Below are positions 41,798 through 51,299 of a DNA stretch of 64,000 bases, piece by piece. The position numbers and the translations under genes are program-made. Positions within the stretch are counted from its first letter, which is position 1, and each line of letters begins with the position of its first letter. The DNA lies in contig CANTFL010000298.1 in the NCBI GenBank assembly GCA_947650285.1, forward strand, positions 62,001 through 126,000. The letters are read 5' to 3'. The notes under the pieces were generated by a model. That model ran no database searches and was not told the DNA's origin. It worked only from the letters and a program-made list of their open reading frames with translations. The DNA is from Hyaloperonospora brassicae. Lineage: Eukaryota; Oomycota; Peronosporomycetes; Peronosporales; Peronosporaceae.

Positions 41798-43411
41798 TCA
41801 GGCGTTTGGGCTGAGTTCGTGAGCTGCACCCGTAGAATGGCGAGCTACCGTGGTCAGAATCTCCAGCATTTTCTCTGCGGCGTTTGGCTCGGCAGCTCAA
41901 TCCTCTCGAGAATGTAGCATAGCCGCGTGCCTAGATCCATGTTTAAAAGAGCTTGGACCGATCCAGCGCTGCGATATCCTCGTCGCTGATGCTCGATCCA
42001 TCATCAGTCTCGCTTGTGTCAATGTACACCACCTCTTTAGCGTCGTATGAGTCACAGCCCTCGCTGTTCGTTTGAGCGCCATGTCCGTTGCGGTGGAGGT
42101 GAACACTTGGCGGCAGTACAACGGTGCCATGCTTGAGCTCAGGATACAAGCGCTTGTCAAGAAGACAATCGTCAGTTTCCACAGGAACGACAAACGCATG
42201 AGGGGCAGACACAGCAGTACCTAGCGCCGTATAGTTCTGGTCGTCCAGCACAATTCGAAGCGTCATTGCCATGTCACGAGGGAATGTTCGTGGTACAAGA
42301 GGACGAGAAGCGTTTGCCAGCAACTGTCGTCGATGTAAAATTTTGGCCACGACTTGGAGCGCCATGGTGCGCTGGCTCGCCACAGTGCTACGTGCGAGGT
42401 GCAACAGCTCCGGTACAGTGTACCCCGCAGCTTCTGGGTCGTCGCCGTGGTGGAACAAACCGGAATGCATGGACAACTCGGCGTCCGTCGCTTCGAGCAG
42501 GTTCCCGTCCAAGTCAAAGCGCTCGAGCGTCGCGTCGCGTCTGCATAGCAACGCGCTTGATGCTGTCCACTCCGTCTTCTGTCTTTGACCGTCCCGCTCT
42601 GGCGCTGCGTCCATTCGAGCTTCGCACACTCTTCCAGTGGCAAGAGCTCGACTTGCGCCTGGAGCTCCTCGTCCGTCTTGACTGCTGCCAGCTGTTGCAT
42701 CATGTGCGTCGTGCGCATCTCCCGTGTCATGCCTTCCTCCCGATCGTCTCCATCTTTCCCATCTCCTCCATCTTTTCCATCTGCTGCTTCTCCTTTTTCT
42801 TCTCCTGTCAACACACGCGCGCGCTCGGTCGAGTGAATGCTCGCTCTGACTTTCACAGGTTGGCGTCGACTCCGCAATTTGGCAATCAGTTGCGCGTCCA
42901 GCGTCTGCACGCGCTCTTGCTGCGCTTCCTGTACCTCCTGCGCGCTCATGTCCCGCACGCGCGCGCGGCTCATCGCGTCGATTGCGCGCATTTCCACCGT
43001 GTCAGACGTCTTTTTGTCCGCATGCTGCTGCGCTGCGCACCGTCGTCGCCCAAAACGAGAGGTTTTCGTACGACCACGACGATCGTCCTTCTTGTCCCCT
43101 AGCCCCTGCCGTCGAGCGGCACTTGGAAACTCCAGTGGGTTTTTTGGATTTGACCCACGGAGCACCAACCGCTCGTTAAGACCCACCAATACCGTCGCGT
43201 GGCGCTCCACGACATTCTTCAGCACTTGACCAGCGCCGTGTCCAGGCGCGAGATCCACGAGCTCTGGATGCGGGTGCCCGTTTGATGCCCGCTCGGGAGT
43301 AGTGCCACACCGAGTGACAGTTGCCGACGGACGCTTTCGCTGCTGGAGGAAGAGCTCTTGTTCGCGCCCGAGCTGCGCCAACTCGGCGTTCATGTCGATG
43401 CTCGATGTCAT
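41798..43411 (-). pseudogene. RPAP1: RPAP1-like pseudogene, copy A'
   Basis: Mirror image of the arm A copy, with the start at 43,411 and the C-terminal RPAP1 signature between about 42,520 and 42,338. The 420-codon and 228-codon frames are identical to those of arm A, including the frameshifts near 42,608, 41,945 and 41,878. The gene was therefore already dead before the duplication. Nearby sequence at 41,484-41,797 holds the same weak further homology as arm A. Confidence 0.82.
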
Positions 43412-43707
43412 TGTCGGTCGCTCGCGTTGGCGTCGTCGCGTAATGCCGGTGGTGGTCGTCGCGTAATGCCGGTGGTGGTCGTCGTAACTCGTATGTGACG
43501 TGCGCCAAACGCGGATGGGTTGCAAAAGGCGGAGGCGAAGTTTACGTGTGGTACGTGAGTTTAGGCCTTGTTTTGGGAAGAACCCTCATACCTGCAGCAG
43601 TACGAACCGCTTGTAGTTACTGTATACACTACAGGAACTGGAGCTGCTGTACCGTAGAGATGCTGTAACAGCGTTGTCGCTACTGAGGTATATTCATTCA
43701 GTAAGTG
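43412..43707. other. RPAP1 upstream region, cut by Gypsy insertion
   Basis: Inverted copy of 10,331-10,626. It ends at the TTGCG target site, which is duplicated on both sides of the 8-kb element (43,708-43,712 and 51,690-51,694). No gene seen. Confidence 0.7.
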
Positions 43708-43712
43708 TTGCG

Positions 43713-44102
43713 TGTAACGGGGCAGCCCGTTACATAATATTGTCACTTAAGGAAAGTGACAATAAAGAATATAAAGATGGATATTCTTTAAACAATATCA
43801 CCGAAGCGGTGATATTGAAGGGTCGACCAGAAGGGTCTGTTCATTGGTTGATATCGTGATGATATCAACCCACCAATCGCCGCAAGACGCGCGCAATGAG
43901 TGGTGACGAGACGTCACCATACATGCAGTTATATTAGTATAATTGAATTAAGTCAAACGAAGAGACAGTAGTTTAAAGACTTAATTTATTAATATAACAG
44001 TTCTACTTTTACCCTACCTACGCTTCCTCGCTCGCCACGTGTACGTCCGTCGGGGCACCCAAATCCCTTGCGTTAAGTTACGCAAGGGTGTGCCCCGTTA
44101 CA
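43713..44102 (+). repeat. 5' LTR of 8-kb Gypsy
   Basis: TGTAACGGG...CCCGTTACA at the start, ending in CCCCGTTACA. It contains hairpins at 43,713-43,734, 43,738-43,764, 43,764-43,789, 43,793-43,817 and several more. No difference from the 3' LTR found by eye. Confidence 0.96.
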
Positions 44103-44105
44103 CCT

Positions 44106-44121
44106 GGTAGCACTTTGTAGT
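44106..44121 (+). other. primer binding site of 8-kb Gypsy
   Basis: TGGTAGCACTTTGTAG starts three bases after the LTR and begins with the TGG expected to pair with a tRNA CCA tail. The decayed relative has TAATAGCACTGTGTGG at the same place (60,516). The tRNA is not identified. Confidence 0.65.
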
Positions 44122-44146
44122 CCTTCCAAGGACCACATCATCCAAC

Positions 44147-45301
44147 ATGAACATGTTGGATGAAGAAGACACCTTTCACGCCACGCGTGAAGGGTTTACC
44201 CATTTGAGTGACATCGAATGGGGTGCGGTAGAACGAATGAGTTCTACCGTAGGCGAACTCGTCGTCAGCACCATGTTGGAGTCTCTAGACAGAGACCAAC
44301 AACATGCTGCTATCGCCAAGTTCATTCACAATGAACTTGCTCTCGAGAGGGAGAAAGTAGCCTTGCTTCACCAGCAAGGCTCTCAACAGGCCGAGCAGTT
44401 GAGAGAACTCGGTGCTCAACAGACGGAGCTGTTGAGACAGCAGCAATTCCATGCTGCTGTGGGCGGGACGGCGCATGCGCGTCGTCCCGAAGTGATGAAA
44501 GTCGACATCTCCAAGTACAGTGGAGTCCCGGAGGACTCCCTGTTACTATGGTTTGTCGAACTCGACAGAGCCCTAAGGGCTCGTCGCGTCGAAGATGAGC
44601 AAATGAAACTCACATTTGCTCAGACCCACTTGGCAGGGCGTGCCAAAACTTGGTCCCTGGGACTCGAGAGTAGCGACCCAAATGTGTTTAGGTCGCTAGA
44701 TGACTTCAAGTCCCGGCTCAGACAAACGTTTGAGCCGCCACGTGCTGAGTTCAGGGCTCGTTCAGAGCTCCTGAAACTCAAGCAGGGTAAGCGTGATGTG
44801 CACGCTTACGCACAACATATACGACTCCTTGCGAGTAGTATAACTGCAAACCCAGTTCATGAACACACGTTGATTACGGTGTTCATGCAAGGGCTCGCAG
44901 AAGGGCCCGTCAGGAGCCACCTGTTCCGCCTTGAGCTGAATACGCTTGAAGAAGCGATATCAGCCGCGGAACAGGAAGACTTTAGCATGAGACAGGCTCA
45001 TGCTAGCTCAAACTCTTACCGTCCACCGAGACGACAAGAGATCGGAGGTCCAGAACCAATGGACCTCTGTTATGTTGAGAGCGAGAGACCTCGCTCTACA
45101 AGCAACAAGCGATTGCAGAGGTGCAATCGCTGTCAGAAGTTAGGGCACTACGCATACGAGTGTAGTGCTCCGCGCCCAGTACCAAACAGTACTGAGCGAA
45201 ATGGACGACCATTCGCCAGAAAGGGCAATGGGCGTGGGTCCAGCGCTGTTGCGAAGCCGCAACAGCGAGACGGGCCATCAAAAAATGGTCGGGGTCAGTA
45301 G
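44147..45301 (+). CDS. gag polyprotein, 384 codons
   Basis: Capsid and nucleocapsid precursor. The start ATG at 44,147 lies inside an 11-bp-arm palindrome (44,139-44,162). A coiled-coil-like Gln/Glu-rich stretch (residues 60-105) precedes the gag capsid fold, whose core SLLLWFVELDRALRARR lies near 128-144 and RAKTWSLGLE near 162-171. EPMDLCYVES leads to a single CX2CX4HX4C zinc knuckle (C326-C339). The C-terminus is basic. The stop lies inside the hairpin that follows the frameshift heptamer. It is collinear with the decayed gag at 60,560-61,840. Confidence 0.93.
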   Translation: MNMLDEEDTFHATREGFTHLSDIEWGAVERMSSTVGELVVSTMLESLDRDQQHAAIAKFIHNELALEREKVALLHQQGSQQAEQLRELGAQQTELLRQQQFHAAVGGTAHARRPEVMKVDISKYSGVPEDSLLLWFVELDRALRARRVEDEQMKLTFAQTHLAGRAKTWSLGLESSDPNVFRSLDDFKSRLRQTFEPPRAEFRARSELLKLKQGKRDVHAYAQHIRLLASSITANPVHEHTLITVFMQGLAEGPVRSHLFRLELNTLEEAISAAEQEDFSMRQAHASSNSYRPPRRQEIGGPEPMDLCYVESERPRSTSNKRLQRCNRCQKLGHYAYECSAPRPVPNSTERNGRPFARKGNGRGSSAVAKPQQRDGPSKNGRGQ

Positions 45302-45320
45302 GGGCGGAGCGCCCTACTGA
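45280..45320 (+). promoter_or_regulatory. -1 ribosomal frameshift signal (AAAAAAT plus hairpin)
   Basis: A AAA AAT (45,280-45,286) sits in the gag frame as a canonical slippery heptamer. After an 8-base spacer comes a stem: TCAGTAGGG (45,295-45,303) pairs with CCCTACTGA (45,312-45,320), with a bulged G, two more pairs and a GAG loop. The gag stop (45,299-45,301) is within the stem. Pol is in the -1 frame and open through this point. The decayed relative at 61,825-61,865 retains both parts. Confidence 0.85.
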
Positions 45321-45351
45321 TCCAGCAACCTCAAGAGAATTTGCAAACCTC

Positions 45352-48300
45352 TTGACGAAAGTTGCTCCAGATACACAATCATTGTGTGTCTCTGCACCTG
45401 GTGATGATGTTTCGCTCATCACCTTGAAGTTGGAAGCGACAAATGACTTGTCGCTTCGTGCCCTAGTAGACTGTGGGGCGTCGAACAACTTTGTTCGTCG
45501 CCAGTCACTAGAGGGTCGTAGGCTCAAGTTCGTTGAGCGCGACATTCCCCTCACAAGGATGACGGTGCGCCTTGCAACAGGCGCATCGATAACCGTTGAG
45601 AAACGTGTAGTAGGAATCCACTACACGTTAGAGGGCGAGCAGTACGATGATGATTTCATCGTACTAGATCTGGATGACAAATTTGATGTCATCCTGGGAT
45701 TACCTTGGCTCAGAAAATACGAGCCAAGGGTGAGCTGGCAGCATCGATCCGTGAAGATGCCTGCTGCTTGTTCATCAGATGGCCATCTGATGAACATCTT
45801 GGAGCGTCCACAAGCGTGTGGATGTTCTGCGAGTGAGTGCGATGGCCTCACTTGCGGTACGGTCGTTAGCACGACTGCACAAGGTCACAGTGTAGTTGAT
45901 CACTACACTGTGGAGCAAGCTCCCGGCGGCTGTACAGAAGTACAGGCTGCGCCGAAGGTCCACCACTCGAATAAGTCGAGTGGACCGGGACATGGATGCA
46001 TGCCTAGCGGGCAGCATCTTAGAAGAAATAAATCTGTTGCCCCCAAGGGGCAACATGAAAATCCTAGGTCGACTGGAGAGTCGACCGTAGAGGATCGGTT
46101 CCTGACTGTGGTTGCACAGCCACAGTCGGAAGACGTCGAGGGAATAAGTCCCCACGTACTTGAGGAAGGAGTTCCTCAAGAGTTGCTTGCTGAGGGATCA
46201 GGCCCTCAGCAGCCTGTGGAAGCAAGATCCCAGGAAGAAACCGAGACGTTGAACGTCTTGGTTAATGACGGATCAAGCGTAGGCGCTTATACGCTTGATC
46301 TGATTGTGCCTCCGAAGTTGACTTCGGAGATAACTCAGTTGCCAACGCTAGAACCGAAACGGTTCTTGCGTGATCTGCGTAGTGGCAAAGTCAAGCAGAT
46401 CTGCGTACTCGTCACAGAGGACGAGTATGTGACCGACATTCGGTCGGCAACAGTATTTGCTGAGAACGAACGGGTTCTCAGCAGCTCATCGATGGACGAA
46501 AGTGTCCTCGATGAGAAGACTCGGATTGAGCGATACGCGTCCCAATCCTGGGAGTCACTTCAGGCAAATCCTTTGTATAAGGATTTGATCGAATTCAGGG
46601 ATGTGTTCCCTGAATCCGTACCTTGCGAGTTGCCTAAGGACAAAGGCACTCGACACGAGATCGAGCTCAAACCGGGCTCGAAATACTGTGTCATGAAGCA
46701 GTGGCCACTGCCTCGTGAACAAGTGATAGCGATCGACAAGTTCTTTGCCGATCGCTTAGCAGCGGGCCATGTGAGGGAATCAACATCCCCTCACAGCTCT
46801 CCGACCTTCTGTGTGCGAAAGGCCACAGGAGGGTGGCGGATAGTGCACGCATTCAACAAGTTGAATGCTGCAACGGTACCGGCTCAGACGCCGATACCGA
46901 GGAAGGACGTAATCATAGATGGTATGTCAAAGAGTACCATCTTTTCGTCCATGGATCTGATGGATGGATTCTATCAGATCCTGATGCGTGAACGGGACGT
47001 CCCGTTCACAGCAGTGAGTACCCCCAGCGGGATGCTGTGGGAGTGGCTAGTAATGCCACAGGGGCTGAGTAATGCCCCTGCAACATTCAACAGATGTGTA
47101 ACAAATCTGTTGAGACCGGTGCGAGACTTCGCACCGAGTTACTTCGACGATGTGTTCGTCCATAGCCGGGCTATGGACGGGAAGACGGACGTTGAAGTTC
47201 ACAGAACTCACGTTCGTCAGGTTCTTCAACTTATGCGCAAGCATAAGTTGTACGCCAACCTCAAGAAGTGTATATTCGCGGCTAGCGAAATACCACTTCT
47301 TGGGTGCATCGTGGGAAAACACGGCGTACGCCCTGATCCCGAAAAGATCAAGGCGATCACCGACTGGCCAGTGCCAGTCGATGTCAAGGGACTAAGGAAG
47401 TTCCTTGGTCTTGCGGCGTACTTGCACAAGTACTCGCGCAACTACGCCGAGATGACTGTTCATCTTTCTTGCTTGCTCAAGAAAAATGTCAAGTGGTCAT
47501 GGAACGCTGAGTGTCAGCGTTCCTTTGAAGGTATCAAGCAAAGCTTGATGCAATCGCCGATCTTGGCGATTGCAGATCAGGACAGACCATTTCATGTGGT
47601 CTGTGACGCCAGCGATTTCGCAATCGGCTGTGCGTTAATGCAGTTTGATGCAGATGGCGCGGAGCGCGTCATCTGTTATCAATCGCGTCAGCTGCAAGCA
47701 GCTGAGCGTAATTACCCAGTGCATGACAAGGAACTCCTTGCCATGAAATACGCACTGGCTAAATTTCGCGTCTATCTCTTGGGAGATAGACCGTTTGTTG
47801 TCTACACGGACCATGCGTCATTACGCACGGCCGTAAACAGCCCACACCTCTCGCAAAGAATGGCGAGGTGGCTGTCTTTCTTCGCGGAGTATAACTTCTC
47901 CGTGGAGTATAAACCGGGACGACTCAATGTCGTCGCGGATGCTCTTTCGCGCCGGCCCGATTTCGAGCCGGACGCGCAATCCAACAGTGAGGACAAGCCC
48001 ACTGTTGCGACACTGTCAGTCAGTGTCCCGTCGTCAAGTTTACTTGACGACGTACGAAAGGCATACGCGGAAGATAAGGATCTTCTGCGATTGATGGATC
48101 ATCTGGTGAATCCATCCAGTAAATCCATGAGGGATTTACCGGCTTTGTACCGATCCTCATCGGATCGGTATAGTACACGCAACGGATTGCTGTACTATAC
48201 AGCTGTTGCCGACGACACGCCTCGTGTCGTCGTACCCGCTCATCATGATTTGCGATTGCGCATCATGTATGAGTGTCACGATGCCCCAACAAGCGGCCAT

Positions 48301-49215
48301 CGTGGTAGAGAAAAGACTTACCTCACGGTAAGTCGCGACTTTTACTGGCCCCGCCAGTATCAGTTTGTTCGCAAGTACATCCGTGCTTGCGAAGTATGTC
48401 AACGGGTGAAGCCTAGTCCTTCATCCCGTGCGCCATTGCAGCCTCTGCCTGTTCCGACAGAGTGCTGGCAGTCCGTTTCAATGGACTTCGTCTTCGGGTT
48501 TCCCGAAGACGCTCACAAGAATAATGGTATTCTTGTGTTTGTGGACCGATTCAGCAAGATGGTCCATCTTGCTGCTGTCCCTGAGTCAATCAAGGCTCAA
48601 GGTTGTGCTCGTGTCTTTCTAGACACGGTCTTTAGACTCCACGGGTTACCCCGTGAACTCGTATCCGACCGTGACCCTCGGTTCACGGCGGAATTTTGGA
48701 AAACCGTGTTCCGTACTCTCGGAACACGATTGAAGATGTCCACTTCTGACCATCCAGAAACAGATGGTCAGACGGAACGTGCGAACCGTGTCCTCGAAGA
48801 GATTCTTCGAGGATATGTCCACTCGTTTCCGAGTTGGAGCGAATTCCTACCCATGGTGGAATTCGCCATCAATAATTCGGTGCATGCTTCAACACAGCAC
48901 ACACCGTTTTACGTGAATGGCCTACGCCATCCACGTGTGCCCACCCTTCTAGAGTGTGACTCTTGGATAAGGGGGGAGGGACTCGCTCGAGCGAAAACCG
49001 TTTTGGCTCTTGCTCATCACGTGTCGACGCAAACGTCGTCACGTATGATGCCGATGTCGATCAAGTCGACATCGATGAAGAAGATCATCTCAATAATAGC
49101 GGCGACGCTATTACTGACTCGGATGATGATGACGATGCTGGTATATTCAGCATCGCCAACGATTATGCCAGCGAGGAAGAAGACAACCTCGCTGAAGAAG
49201 AGAGCAATCTCTTAG
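45352..49215 (+). CDS. pol polyprotein: protease, RT, RNase H, integrase
   Basis: The first ATG is 45,352, but the frame is open from upstream of the gag stop, consistent with gag-pol fusion. Protease: DCGA from D40. RT: about 430-640 with YFDD at 597-600. RNase H: D752, E794, D820. Integrase: zinc site H976, H983, C1013, C1016, then D1045, D1106, E1142 (DX35E). All catalytic residues are present. The frame then derails near 49,045, so the last 50 or so residues are out-of-frame Met/Ser/Lys-rich sequence. Residues 160-330 form a low-conservation linker. Confidence 0.92.
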   Translation: MTKVAPDTQSLCVSAPGDDVSLITLKLEATNDLSLRALVDCGASNNFVRRQSLEGRRLKFVERDIPLTRMTVRLATGASITVEKRVVGIHYTLEGEQYDDDFIVLDLDDKFDVILGLPWLRKYEPRVSWQHRSVKMPAACSSDGHLMNILERPQACGCSASECDGLTCGTVVSTTAQGHSVVDHYTVEQAPGGCTEVQAAPKVHHSNKSSGPGHGCMPSGQHLRRNKSVAPKGQHENPRSTGESTVEDRFLTVVAQPQSEDVEGISPHVLEEGVPQELLAEGSGPQQPVEARSQEETETLNVLVNDGSSVGAYTLDLIVPPKLTSEITQLPTLEPKRFLRDLRSGKVKQICVLVTEDEYVTDIRSATVFAENERVLSSSSMDESVLDEKTRIERYASQSWESLQANPLYKDLIEFRDVFPESVPCELPKDKGTRHEIELKPGSKYCVMKQWPLPREQVIAIDKFFADRLAAGHVRESTSPHSSPTFCVRKATGGWRIVHAFNKLNAATVPAQTPIPRKDVIIDGMSKSTIFSSMDLMDGFYQILMRERDVPFTAVSTPSGMLWEWLVMPQGLSNAPATFNRCVTNLLRPVRDFAPSYFDDVFVHSRAMDGKTDVEVHRTHVRQVLQLMRKHKLYANLKKCIFAASEIPLLGCIVGKHGVRPDPEKIKAITDWPVPVDVKGLRKFLGLAAYLHKYSRNYAEMTVHLSCLLKKNVKWSWNAECQRSFEGIKQSLMQSPILAIADQDRPFHVVCDASDFAIGCALMQFDADGAERVICYQSRQLQAAERNYPVHDKELLAMKYALAKFRVYLLGDRPFVVYTDHASLRTAVNSPHLSQRMARWLSFFAEYNFSVEYKPGRLNVVADALSRRPDFEPDAQSNSEDKPTVATLSVSVPSSSLLDDVRKAYAEDKDLLRLMDHLVNPSSKSMRDLPALYRSSSDRYSTRNGLLYYTAVADDTPRVVVPAHHDLRLRIMYECHDAPTSGHRGREKTYLTVSRDFYWPRQYQFVRKYIRACEVCQRVKPSPSSRAPLQPLPVPTECWQSVSMDFVFGFPEDAHKNNGILVFVDRFSKMVHLAAVPESIKAQGCARVFLDTVFRLHGLPRELVSDRDPRFTAEFWKTVFRTLGTRLKMSTSDHPETDGQTERANRVLEEILRGYVHSFPSWSEFLPMVEFAINNSVHASTQHTPFYVNGLRHPRVPTLLECDSWIRGEGLARAKTVLALAHHVSTQTSSRMMPMSIKSTSMKKIISIIAATLLLTRMMMTMLVYSASPTIMPARKKTTSLKKRAIS

Positions 49216-49700
49216 CAGTGCGCACGCAGCGCACTGCTAAACAAAACAAAGAGTCAGCAGAGAACTTCCTGCTGACTCGAGAAGCGGTAGTCCGTTTCGT
49301 TCAGGACTCCATCGCAAATGCGGTGGACCGTCAGAAACGGAACGCAGACAAGAATGGAAGAGCAAATGTTCTTTCATTTAAGGTTAATGACCTAGTACTA
49401 CTGTCAACGGTAAACCTACCTGGACATGCAGTCACTAGTGTCGGCAGTAGTAAACTACTGCCGAAATACATTGGGCCATTTCGAGTGTTGCATCGCAAGG
49501 GCAATGCATACACACTCGAATTGCCACGTAGGATGCGCACGCATCCTACGTTTTACGTGGGGAGGCTTAGGTCGTACTGTCAGTACGAGCCTTCTTCTTC
49601 CGATGAAGATAGCCCCCACGTTCAAGAACATCCATCAAGTTCTTGCGTTCGCGCTCCAGACGATCCGTCTGGTCGCGCAGATATGATACCTCGGTATTCA
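49050..49700 (+). pseudogene. pol C-terminal linker, displaced frame
   Basis: In the frame of 48,963-50,012 an acidic segment (DADVDQVDIDEEDHL) leads to the conserved post-integrase module. That module comprises DRQKRNADKNGRANVLSF, NDLVLLSTVNLPG, LPKYIGPFRVLHRKGNAYTL and THPTFYVGRLRSY. This is the region that in Gypsy pol follows the integrase core, so a small indel near 49,045 separates it from the main pol frame. It is either a lethal mutation of this copy, a sequencing error, or a second recoding site. Confidence 0.8.
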
Positions 49701-49706
49701 ACCGAG

Positions 49707-51170
49707 TTATCTCTCCGCGAGCTGTCGCCAGCTCGCCGAAAAGGAGCGGACATCCCGCTCGACCTGAAGCTGCGCCGTGGCATAATCGGCGCGATCCCTC
49801 GCCCGATCAGCCTCGTGATCCTTGCGGTTCTTCCGCACGGTGTCGGTCAAAGCATAGCGTCGGTCGCGCTCGTGCTTCAAGTCATCGCGCAATTCATCGA
49901 TTGCGCGATCCATCTCGTAAGGGTCGAGATGGTGGGCCTGGGGTTCTGGAGGAGGTCTTTCCTCCTCCACCACATCCTTTGGTGGATGCTCACGGTGATC
50001 AACGCTTTCTAGTGGAGCGTATCTTGAATCACCGTGACGATTCAGGATCAAGGACGAGCTACCTCGTCCAGTGGCGGGGGTATCCACCCTCTTGGAACAG
50101 CTGGGAGCCCCGCTCTCAGCTGTTGATGGATGTTGAAGGTCTCGTCCACCAATATGACGAGACCCATCCGATGAGTCCTGTGGCCCATCGGTAAACACGC
50201 GCCCTAGGCGCTTGTAGACGGATTGCAAGTTTGCAATCGCGTCACGCATCTCCTCCGAGAGATGTGCCCTTCCCCAGGGCGAACTTAGGGAGTACACATC
50301 CCTATGTGCACGCTGCGAGTTGTCAACACAACTCGCACAAGGGTCTCCCCATGTGAGGCAAGGAATGCCTGCCTCACTCGATAAACAATGCAACCGGTAC
50401 CTAGCACCGGTTGGCGTTCGCCGTTCGAACCTGAGGCGTGTTGCCTCAAGTTTCTTGAGCCACCCCTCTCGTCCAAAATTCTTGACGTTTTGGACGAACG
50501 CGTTCCACGCAGCCAAAAGCGATGTTTTGTCACGCTTTTGGTTGCTATTGTACCATCGATGTCTAAGGAAGACATCGAGATAAAAGTCTTCTTCAGCGCG
50601 AAAGTTCTTCGCGCTGGGACTCAAGCCGTGAAGCTCGGTTGCATCGAATAAGGGTATTCGATGGTGTTGGCCTGTCTCGTGAGACAGGCTATTGATGAGC
50701 CGTTCGGGCAAACGCCACGGCTTCAGCTCATCACGCTTCACAGTGGTACCTTTGTTGGTACCACGGCTGTCAGTATGACGATGGGTTGCACCATCGTCAA
50801 GTCGCTCGTGCGAAGGAGCACGAGCTGATTGCGGTGATGAGCAAACATACTCATCATCAGATTCGTCATCACTGCCGAACAGACTGTGTTGCAACTCACG
50901 AGTCCGTTCGTTCGGCAGTGGCCTTGGCGAATACTGAGGCGTCGCCGGTGAGCGAGACGCCTCTGGAGCATTGCCCGAGTCAGACACGTCTGACTCGCCA
51001 GAGTAGATGACCTCCACATCGGGGTCATCGTACGCACGCGGCGTGATACCGCGTGCACCTGCAGCACCTGTTGCTGCAGGCGAAGAAGGGGCGGCAGACG
51101 ACGAAGCGTCTGCCGCAGAGGCTTGCACAGCACCAGGCTGTGTGGGTCTTGAGTCACCTCGCATAGACAT
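49707..51170 (-). CDS. antisense ORF, 487 codons, function unknown
   Basis: An open frame starts 129 bases inside the 3' LTR boundary, runs against pol and ends under the chromodomain-coding region. Residues 1-150 are Ser/Pro/acidic. About 150-320 looks globular ([38 protein letters not shown]) with a Cys/His cluster, [19 protein letters not shown]. About 320-410 is low complexity. About 415-487 is a highly charged helix likely to form a coiled coil ([20 protein letters not shown]). The Cys/His pattern could bind zinc. No family recognised. Not evidently homologous to the 959-codon antisense ORF, although both share position and orientation. Confidence 0.7.
   Translation of the reverse strand: MSMRGDSRPTQPGAVQASAADASSSAAPSSPAATGAAGARGITPRAYDDPDVEVIYSGESDVSDSGNAPEASRSPATPQYSPRPLPNERTRELQHSLFGSDDESDDEYVCSSPQSARAPSHERLDDGATHRHTDSRGTNKGTTVKRDELKPWRLPERLINSLSHETGQHHRIPLFDATELHGLSPSAKNFRAEEDFYLDVFLRHRWYNSNQKRDKTSLLAAWNAFVQNVKNFGREGWLKKLEATRLRFERRTPTGARYRLHCLSSEAGIPCLTWGDPCASCVDNSQRAHRDVYSLSSPWGRAHLSEEMRDAIANLQSVYKRLGRVFTDGPQDSSDGSRHIGGRDLQHPSTAESGAPSCSKRVDTPATGRGSSSLILNRHGDSRYAPLESVDHREHPPKDVVEEERPPPEPQAHHLDPYEMDRAIDELRDDLKHERDRRYALTDTVRKNRKDHEADRARDRADYATAQLQVERDVRSFSASWRQLAER
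49955..50194 (+). pseudogene. pol chromodomain, third frame
   Basis: The frame of 49,643-50,194 holds [16 protein letters not shown] and [18 protein letters not shown], a chromodomain with its aromatic cage positions, then [18 protein letters not shown] and a stop. It is offset from the preceding pol segment and overlaps the 3' part of the antisense ORF on the other strand. Confidence 0.85.
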
Positions 51171-51288
51171 GTTAGCTATGCGAGGTCAAGCGGAAAGTGA
51201 GTGGAACGGACCAAACAAGTACTCCCTGTCCCAATGGTGGCCAACGGGTGGCCTCCATATTTCGATAGTCACACGGTGACTATCAGTT

Positions 51289-51299
51289 AAGGGGGGTGA
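51289..51299 (+). other. polypurine tract of 8-kb Gypsy
   Basis: AAGGGGGGTGA directly precedes the 3' LTR and would prime plus-strand DNA synthesis. Confidence 0.85.

Noticed and set aside
45771..45794. Perfect palindrome as a possible operator or recombination site
   Set aside because: It is one of many palindromes filling the element, so it has no special status on its own.
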